This document shows, in pieces, positions 1 through 4,478 of a stretch of DNA of 10,318 nucleotides (position 1 is its first letter; each line of letters begins with the position of its first letter). The notes under the pieces were generated by a model that was not told the origin of the DNA, did no database searches, and saw only the letters and a program-made list of their open reading frames with translations. The stretch covers positions 1 to 10,318 of the forward strand of contig JAGMDE010000072.1 of assembly GCA_023128855.1 (NCBI GenBank), in the 5' to 3' direction. Both the position numbers and the translations under genes were made by a program. This stretch comes from Thermoplasmatales archaeon (GTDB lineage Archaea > Thermoplasmatota > E2 > DHVEG-1).

Positions 1-177
1 CTTTTCCCCCACAGCTCTGATTTCCATCCCGACTTGCTCCATTAGCTTTTGGAATTCGGGATCTACAGTCTCTTTGTACTGCACGTATACTTTCTCATAT
101 TCCTTTAGTAGTTCTACAAGCTTGCTTCGCTCAGGCAAACACTTGAGAGCGGCTTTCTGCTTTGTCTCCTCTTCGGT
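1..177 (-). pseudogene. Out-of-frame continuation of the zinc-ribbon gene, partial at window edge
   Basis: On the minus strand, the frame that starts just after the C run (codon ACC at 177-175) is open for 59 codons to base 1. It begins Thr-Glu-Glu-Glu-Thr-Lys-Gln-Lys and continues as a charged, helix-favouring sequence (for example LVELLKEYEKVYVQYKE). It has no start codon or ribosome site of its own, and it joins the upstream zinc-ribbon frame exactly if the C run at 178-185 has seven rather than eight bases. It is best read as the C-terminal helical part of the same protein. The gene may be disrupted by a real one-base insertion, by a homopolymer sequencing error, or by slippage during expression. 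The true end of the gene lies outside the window. Confidence 0.65.
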
Positions 178-430
178 GGGGGGGGTTCTGCAGGTCAGTG
201 AGGTCTAACGATCCGCAGTTTAGGCACTCTGGTGATGCACCAATGTTGACGAATCCTTGCATCCCCGTTGCCTTGGCTTGTGCATCCATGGCCTTTTCCC
301 ATGCACCATCTGCCTGAAGCGAACCACAAGAATTACACTTATACCTTTGTTTTTGTTTCGTGGCTTTACCACAATACCGACAAAAATTTGCTCCCTCAGA
401 GAGTGTAGCTCCACAACCTTCACATTTCAT
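131..430 (-). CDS. Double zinc-ribbon protein, frame broken at a poly-C run
   Basis: This is a 99-codon frame starting at 430, with a good Shine-Dalgarno site (GGAGG, about 9 bases upstream). Four CxxC knuckles are visible: C3/C6 with C17/C20 form a classic N-terminal zinc ribbon, and C32/C35 with C69/C72 form a second one with a long Ala- and Gln-rich loop. There is no signal peptide, so the protein is probably cytoplasmic. It follows the lipoprotein gene by 26 bases with no T-tract between them, so the two are probably co-transcribed. The last 18 residues (after the Asn-Pro-Pro at about codon 83) look non-native: they are read after a run of eight C, and a long helical frame opens one base away. 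The native protein therefore probably continues past 131 to the window edge. Zinc binding is well supported by the motifs. The biological role is unknown; nucleic-acid or protein binding is typical of such ribbons. Confidence 0.72.
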   Translation of the reverse strand: MKCEGCGATLSEGANFCRYCGKATKQKQRYKCNSCGSLQADGAWEKAMDAQAKATGMQGFVNIGASPECLNCGSLDLTDLQNPPHRRGDKAESRSQVFA

Positions 431-456
431 AACTATTTTCCTCCCTCAAACCAATT

Positions 457-1044
457 TTATATTGATGCCCCAAGAATTGAACCATCGCTTTTTGTAGTAT
501 ATCCTGTTGTATGAATTGTAAAGGTTTCATCTGATGAAAATGTTCCAACAAAATACTTTTCTGGTTCAAACCAAGAGTCATCTAACATATTTTCTGCCAC
601 ATAGCATTGTCCACAATTACTACAACGACATCTAAACCATATTTGAAATACATATGTTTTACCTACTGGAACTTCAAATGTATCTGCTCCTCTAGGTGAA
701 GCTCCAATAATTTCATATTCAAAATATAAGAAATCTCCATTTGGATAAGAATGGTCTATAATTGGGTCAACATATTGCCAGTTTAAATTATCATAAACCC
801 TATATCCAACAGTTAAATAGTAATCGTATGAGGGTGTTGAACTCAATTGTATATTAACTGTATAGGTTGTAGGAGGTTCAGGTTCATCCTCTGATTCATC
901 TTCAGGTTCAGTAGTCCCATTACCATCATCAATTACATCACCATTATCATTTTCAGTATTTGGTGTTTGTTGTTCATTACAACCACATAAGAAACCAACA
1001 ATAACTATTAATGTCACAACTATCAGCACAGTTGTTTTCTTCAT
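457..1044 (-). CDS. Small exported lipoprotein with acidic linker and Cys cluster
   Basis: This is a 195-residue protein. The start at 1044 is chosen because it gives a textbook lipoprotein signal: Lys-Lys, then a hydrophobic stretch, then a lipobox LCGC with Cys22 as the lipidated residue. A GAGG-type ribosome site lies about 11 bases upstream. An in-frame ATG at 1155 would add 37 residues with a second hydrophobic segment and has weaker support. Residues 23-58 are an Asn-, Asp-, Glu- and Pro-rich tether typical of surface lipoproteins. Residues 60-180 are rich in aromatic and beta-forming residues and probably fold as one extracellular beta domain. It contains C139, C141, C144 and C147 packed as CRCSNCGQC, which could form disulfides or bind a metal. 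A TATA-like CTTATATTA at 1116-1124 is a possible promoter. I recognise no named family. It probably leads a two-gene unit with the zinc-ribbon gene. Confidence 0.8.
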   Translation of the reverse strand: MKKTTVLIVVTLIVIVGFLCGCNEQQTPNTENDNGDVIDDGNGTTEPEDESEDEPEPPTTYTVNIQLSSTPSYDYYLTVGYRVYDNLNWQYVDPIIDHSYPNGDFLYFEYEIIGASPRGADTFEVPVGKTYVFQIWFRCRCSNCGQCYVAENMLDDSWFEPEKYFVGTFSSDETFTIHTTGYTTKSDGSILGASI

Positions 1045-1190
1045 CTTTTTTCCATCCTCATATTTGTAATTATAATAAAACAGATAAACATTTGGTAAAA
1101 AACATAACAAACACATAATATAAGAAAAAAACAATAAAATATCTGGGGTAGACATAATATTTTGGTTACCATAAACCTCACAACTATTCT

Positions 1191-1217
1191 ATGTCTACTC
1201 TTTACACTGATTTCATT
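1191..1217. repeat. Recurrent intergenic motif, copy A
   Basis: This copy matches bases 4358-4384 at 22 of 27 positions, and four of the five differences are C/T changes. Its last 24 bases match 7117-7140 at 18 of 24. The shared core is TTACACTGAT followed by TCATT. It lies 24 bases past the peptidase-gene stop and 147 bases upstream of the lipoprotein start. Confidence 0.5.
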
Positions 1218-1220
1218 CCC

Positions 1221-1232
1221 TAAAAAAGAAAG
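1221..1232 (-). terminator. T-tract terminator after the peptidase gene
   Basis: Read on the minus strand, the sequence is CTTTCTTTTTTA, starting about 9 bases after the TAA of the 935-residue gene. Archaeal RNA polymerase terminates on such T-rich tracts without needing a hairpin. Confidence 0.5.
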
Positions 1233-1240
1233 ATGAGGTC

Positions 1241-4048
1241 TTAGATGACCTTTATGTAATCAACTCCTTCAAACCTTATTCCATCAACTAGTTCACCAGT
1301 GATTTTAATCTCAACGCTTTCTCCTACTTCAAGGATGTCAATAACATCTTGTCTGTCGAACTTTACCATAAGGTCAGGTATGCCATCGTTATCATGGTCA
1401 CCAATGTTTGTGGGATGATTTTCTGCAGGTACAACATCGTTTAGCAGTATTGTGCTAATATCAATGTCAGTAACATCATAGCCATCTGGCAGTTCGATGT
1501 AGCAGGTAATCCATTTTCCACTGCTATTGAGGTTTAAAGTGTCAGGATCAATGTCGATCGTAGCTGGTATAATCTGGAATATTTCCGTCTCAGTTGATCT
1601 GATTATATATGGCAACTCAGGTATATCGCTTATTTGAATATTATCAGCCAAAACTATAGTCTTACTAGGAGTCACAAGGATGAGTGTATAGTCATCAAAA
1701 GGTGAAGCATCTTGTTCAGGTATGACATTTATCCTATAATCTCCAATTTTAATGTTTGGAATAATAATAAAATCATTTAGTTCACCATCATTATCCAAAT
1801 CAAGTTCATTATAAAAGGCTCCAGGTATCTCATTGACAAATTTATTAATCAAAAGATTATCTGGATCTAAAACAGAAAGTGATACTGGGCACTCTAAATT
1901 AATAAAGGCATCAGGGTCAGGAATAATAAAGTCACTTTCTCCAGGATTATTCTCATAATTAATCCACGAACTTGCTTTCCCTCTAACATCAATAGTTCTA
2001 GCTTTCCAATAGTATGAGCCAGGGGGTAAACCAGGAATTGGAATTGGAACTTCTTGTCCATTTGGATCTGAGCAGGTTATAAAATCACTTTCTCCTATCC
2101 AAATTGGAAACCAAAATATATTCCAAAACTTCTTAAAAATCATAACTTGAAGTCTAACTGAATCAAATATCTCATTAGGATTATTTTCATCTCTTATTGT
2201 GCCTTTAAGTTTAATTGTTGAACCTGAGCTTGAACCTCCAATAGGTATTTCTGTTCCATCTTCATTGCATTGTTTTAAATTTTCTGGTTGAGGTGGGATA
2301 CCATTATTCTTATCCTTATAGCTTTTAGCCACTATAATCCAAGATGGACCAGATACAAGTTCACAATCAGCAGGAGTACAATCAGGATTTTTATTTACCC
2401 AATGACCAAGTTGTGTATTCCAATTATATCTAACATATCTACCATTACTATTTTTGTAATCATCTTCTAAACGATTCCCGTATGGATCATTTACTATATA
2501 TTCACTTGTTTCTTCATCATAACCTATAATTAAAACAACATGTCCTCCACCACATTTCCCATCTTCACAATAACTATTAGCACAATTTGCACTTTTACAT
2601 CCTAAACCGGTACCTGCAATTATAAGATGTCTCTTAGCAAGTTCATTTTGCACATATGTTTCATCAAAATCTCCAGGAGTTAAAAAGTTCGGGCAATCAT
2701 TTATATTAAGCCAATTGATTTTAGAACCTTTTTCTGAGGCATTACCACGAAGTCCATGCTCCCAAAGAAATCTCTGCATACGCCATGCAATAGCAATGTT
2801 ATTTGGAACAATAAATCCATATGCCCCGTAAGCCTTGTTACCTAACTTATCATAACTTAAATAATCCCATGTTAATCCTGAAAAAGTATATTCTTTAGAT
2901 AGATATTTTCCATATATACTTGTGTGAAATAGTATATTACCTTCATCATCTTTTTCCTTCCATCTTCCTTCAATTAAATCTCCTATGCATTTTCCACCCC
3001 ATGGAACAAGTCGATTAAGATATGTTAGAAGCATAATAGTAGAAGTTGGACCACAAGCCCAACTACCATCAAATCCATCAAAACTAGTATCCCATATTTG
3101 ATGGATATATGGGACTTCTGCTCCATCTGGAAAAGTCCTTGATGATTCTATGTTAGACAATTTTGAACTTTGTGGTAACTCATCAAGACTTTTTAAGCCG
3201 AAATAGTAATTTGTGCTATCATCTAAGTTTACAACTGTAAAATACTGCCTTTCTCCAGCTATTTCTGGATCTGGCTCTCCATAACAAATATCCGCAAATT
3301 CCCAGTTATCCTCAGTTATTGGAGACGAAGAATATCTGATATCATATGCTGATGCCTTGTTTTCATCGTTATCATCACCGGGTGCTGTCCAGGTTAAAGT
3401 TACTGAATCATATGTAGACTCGCTTATAGCCAAATCGGTTACAGCTGCCGGTGGTTGATTTTCAATCACTCCAGGTGCATCAGTAACAAGATCATCAATT
3501 AACCAATAATTTCCTGTATCATGTATGATTACATAAGCCATATTTGGTACTTCTATTGTAAGACGGTCAAAAGTTCCAGTCCAGGTGTTATCAGCAGCCC
3601 ATCCACTTGTACCTAGAAAATTATCATCAGCATCATAGGCTTCTACAACTAGACCTGAAAAAGTGCTTACTAAAATACTAAAGTAAGAAGCTGTTCCACC
3701 GGTAAAATCAATCCTACCAGTATCGCCAGTTACTCCTAACCATGCAAAGAAATTCCCATTGCACTCATATGCTTGAGATCCATAGGGATTAACATTATAA
3801 TACTGATCTTCACCATATCTCCAATCAATACCATAAGTGGTGGTGAACTGTAATCCAGGTATAGTATTTAAAATAATTTGGCCTTCAGTACCATCCTCAA
3901 AGTCTACCATTGCACAGCCAATTGGAACAGGATTTTCAGTTACTCCAGTTGTTACGGTAGCACCAGCTGGCGTAACAATAATTAACGCCCCTATTGCAGA
4001 TAAAACCAGCATCATACATACTAAAACACCTAATTTTTTCCTATTCAT
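1241..4048 (-). CDS. Secreted multidomain protein with C39-like cysteine peptidase domain
   Basis: This is a 935-residue protein. Residues 1-30 are a signal peptide (MNRKK, hydrophobic core, cleavage after TPAGA), so it acts outside the cell. Residues 40-190 form a beta-rich, jelly-roll-like domain opening with VDFEDG and closing with WLIDDL. Residues 199-303 are a fibronectin-III-like domain. Residues 311-575 look like a C39/papain-fold peptidase, with Cys332 in WACGPTS, His503 in GGGHVVLIIGYD and Asn520/Asp521 in VNDPYGN. An insertion just before the His carries Cys484, 489, 494 and 499. Residues 590-710 resemble an Ig-like domain. The end holds Asp-rich, calcium-site-like loops (DLDNDGELND at 750, DHDNDGIPD at 884) in a domain ending FEGVDYIKVI. 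The start is fixed by the signal peptide and by GGGAGG 10 bases upstream. The peptidase assignment rests on motifs; an inactive or cross-linking role is possible. No cell-wall anchor is seen. Confidence 0.87.
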   Translation of the reverse strand: MNRKKLGVLVCMMLVLSAIGALIIVTPAGATVTTGVTENPVPIGCAMVDFEDGTEGQIILNTIPGLQFTTTYGIDWRYGEDQYYNVNPYGSQAYECNGNFFAWLGVTGDTGRIDFTGGTASYFSILVSTFSGLVVEAYDADDNFLGTSGWAADNTWTGTFDRLTIEVPNMAYVIIHDTGNYWLIDDLVTDAPGVIENQPPAAVTDLAISESTYDSVTLTWTAPGDDNDENKASAYDIRYSSSPITEDNWEFADICYGEPDPEIAGERQYFTVVNLDDSTNYYFGLKSLDELPQSSKLSNIESSRTFPDGAEVPYIHQIWDTSFDGFDGSWACGPTSTIMLLTYLNRLVPWGGKCIGDLIEGRWKEKDDEGNILFHTSIYGKYLSKEYTFSGLTWDYLSYDKLGNKAYGAYGFIVPNNIAIAWRMQRFLWEHGLRGNASEKGSKINWLNINDCPNFLTPGDFDETYVQNELAKRHLIIAGTGLGCKSANCANSYCEDGKCGGGHVVLIIGYDEETSEYIVNDPYGNRLEDDYKNSNGRYVRYNWNTQLGHWVNKNPDCTPADCELVSGPSWIIVAKSYKDKNNGIPPQPENLKQCNEDGTEIPIGGSSSGSTIKLKGTIRDENNPNEIFDSVRLQVMIFKKFWNIFWFPIWIGESDFITCSDPNGQEVPIPIPGLPPGSYYWKARTIDVRGKASSWINYENNPGESDFIIPDPDAFINLECPVSLSVLDPDNLLINKFVNEIPGAFYNELDLDNDGELNDFIIIPNIKIGDYRINVIPEQDASPFDDYTLILVTPSKTIVLADNIQISDIPELPYIIRSTETEIFQIIPATIDIDPDTLNLNSSGKWITCYIELPDGYDVTDIDISTILLNDVVPAENHPTNIGDHDNDGIPDLMVKFDRQDVIDILEVGESVEIKITGELVDGIRFEGVDYIKVI

Positions 4049-4097
4049 GATTCCTATTCCTCCCTCATTATAAAATTAGCAGAGTTGTAATATAATA
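4049..4097 (-). repeat. Shared leader, copy 1 (peptidase gene)
   Basis: From the ATG outward this sequence matches 7050-7097 except for one extra base next to the start and two substitutions. It runs through the ribosome site and TATA box; similarity fades beyond the box. The two coding sequences are unrelated, so this is shared control DNA rather than part of a gene duplication. Confidence 0.8.
4059..4097 (-). promoter_or_regulatory. Promoter and ribosome site of the peptidase gene
   Basis: On the minus strand a TATA-type element (TATTATATTACAA, 4085-4097) is preceded by an A-rich BRE-like stretch. GGGAGG follows at 4059-4064, 10 bases before the ATG. Spacing predicts a transcript start near 4066, so the leader would be very short and begin almost at the ribosome site. 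The block is nearly identical to 7059-7097 upstream of the propeller gene. Confidence 0.55.
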
Positions 4098-4211
4098 TTT
4101 TAATAAAAATATATGCATAACAATTGTTAACTGTAACAAATCCCTAATTTTTTTTTACATCTGATTTTCAAAAATTTTACTGGATGCTAGAGGAGGGTCT
4201 TAATGGATTTT

Positions 4212-4234
4212 GAAGCTTAATTTAATTAAGTTTC
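4212..4234. repeat. 23-base near-perfect palindrome
   Basis: The arms GAAGCTTAATT and AATTAAGTTTC surround a central T at 4223. All pairs match except G4215/T4231, which could still wobble-pair in RNA. This could be a dimeric-regulator site or a stem-loop. Confidence 0.5.
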
Positions 4235-4357
4235 CATGATGCCACTCATAACACCCAGAATATCTTAATGAACTTATAATTATTTATATTTTTAGGTAAA
4301 AAGATTTTTATATTGAAAGTTGTGTAATGTATCAACCAATAATCTCTCACAGGTTTT

Positions 4358-4384
4358 TTGTCTACCCTTCATATTGATTTCATT
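4358..4384. repeat. Recurrent intergenic motif, copy B
   Basis: This copy matches 1191-1217 at 22 of 27 positions, and the flanking CTCACA (4345-4350) also recurs upstream of copy A (1177-1182). It lies in the gap upstream of the peptidase gene, about 310 bases from its start and 95 bases past the propeller-gene stop. Confidence 0.5.
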
Positions 4385-4387
4385 TTC

Positions 4388-4434
4388 ATACTAAACAGCG
4401 TTTAGTATTCACTCTAACAAACACATTGTTTGTT
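4388..4434. repeat. Two tandem short inverted repeats
   Basis: The first is ATACTAAAC, AGC, GTTTAGTAT (4388-4408): perfect 9-base arms with a 3-base loop. The second is AACAAAC, ACATT, GTTTGTT (4416-4434): perfect 7-base arms with a 5-base loop. In the minus direction they follow the T-tract of the propeller gene, so they may be transcript-end hairpins, or paired operator sites. Confidence 0.45.
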
Positions 4435-4447
4435 TTCGTTCAACATT

Positions 4448-4469
4448 ACTAAAATAAAAAAGAAAAAAA
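4448..4469 (-). terminator. T-tract terminator after the propeller gene
   Basis: On the minus strand a long T-rich run (seven T, C, six T, A, four T) begins about 10 bases after the TAA at 4479-4481. This is typical of archaeal factor-independent termination. Confidence 0.55.
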
Positions 4470-4478
4470 GGTTTAGGT

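Larger units (their letters stand above)
1045..1240. other. Intergenic region upstream of the lipoprotein gene
   Basis: This 196-base AT-rich gap holds the T-tract after the peptidase gene (1221-1232), one copy of the recurrent intergenic motif (1191-1217), a candidate TATA element (1116-1124, minus) and the ribosome site of the lipoprotein gene. A frame starting at 1155 runs through part of it, but it is more likely leader than coding sequence. Confidence 0.5.
4098..4447. other. Gene-free AT-rich region with palindromes
   Basis: No credible gene is seen in about 350 bases on either strand. The region holds a strong ribosome-site match AGGAGGG (4191-4197) ahead of a five-codon frame (4203-4220, plus), a 23-base near-palindrome (4212-4234), motif copy B (4358-4384) and two short hairpins (4388-4408 and 4416-4434). 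It could be long 5' control DNA for the peptidase gene, a small RNA locus or the remains of a lost gene. The sequence does not decide between these. Confidence 0.45.

Noticed and set aside
257..514. Plus-strand frame of 85 codons spanning the zinc-ribbon gene and the lipoprotein end
   Set aside because: It crosses two supported minus-strand genes and has no ribosome site or domain.
1045..1155. Upstream in-frame ATG extending the lipoprotein by 37 residues
   Set aside because: The start at 1044 gives a normal Lys-Lys lipoprotein signal with the lipobox Cys at residue 22 and has its own ribosome site. The extension would bury this signal behind another hydrophobic segment.
1148..1198. Perfect 9-base inverted repeat GTAGACATA / TATGTCTAC, 33 bases apart
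   Set aside because: Given the many possible spacings in 10 kb of AT-rich DNA, a few such matches are expected by chance. There are no target duplication or transposase remnants.
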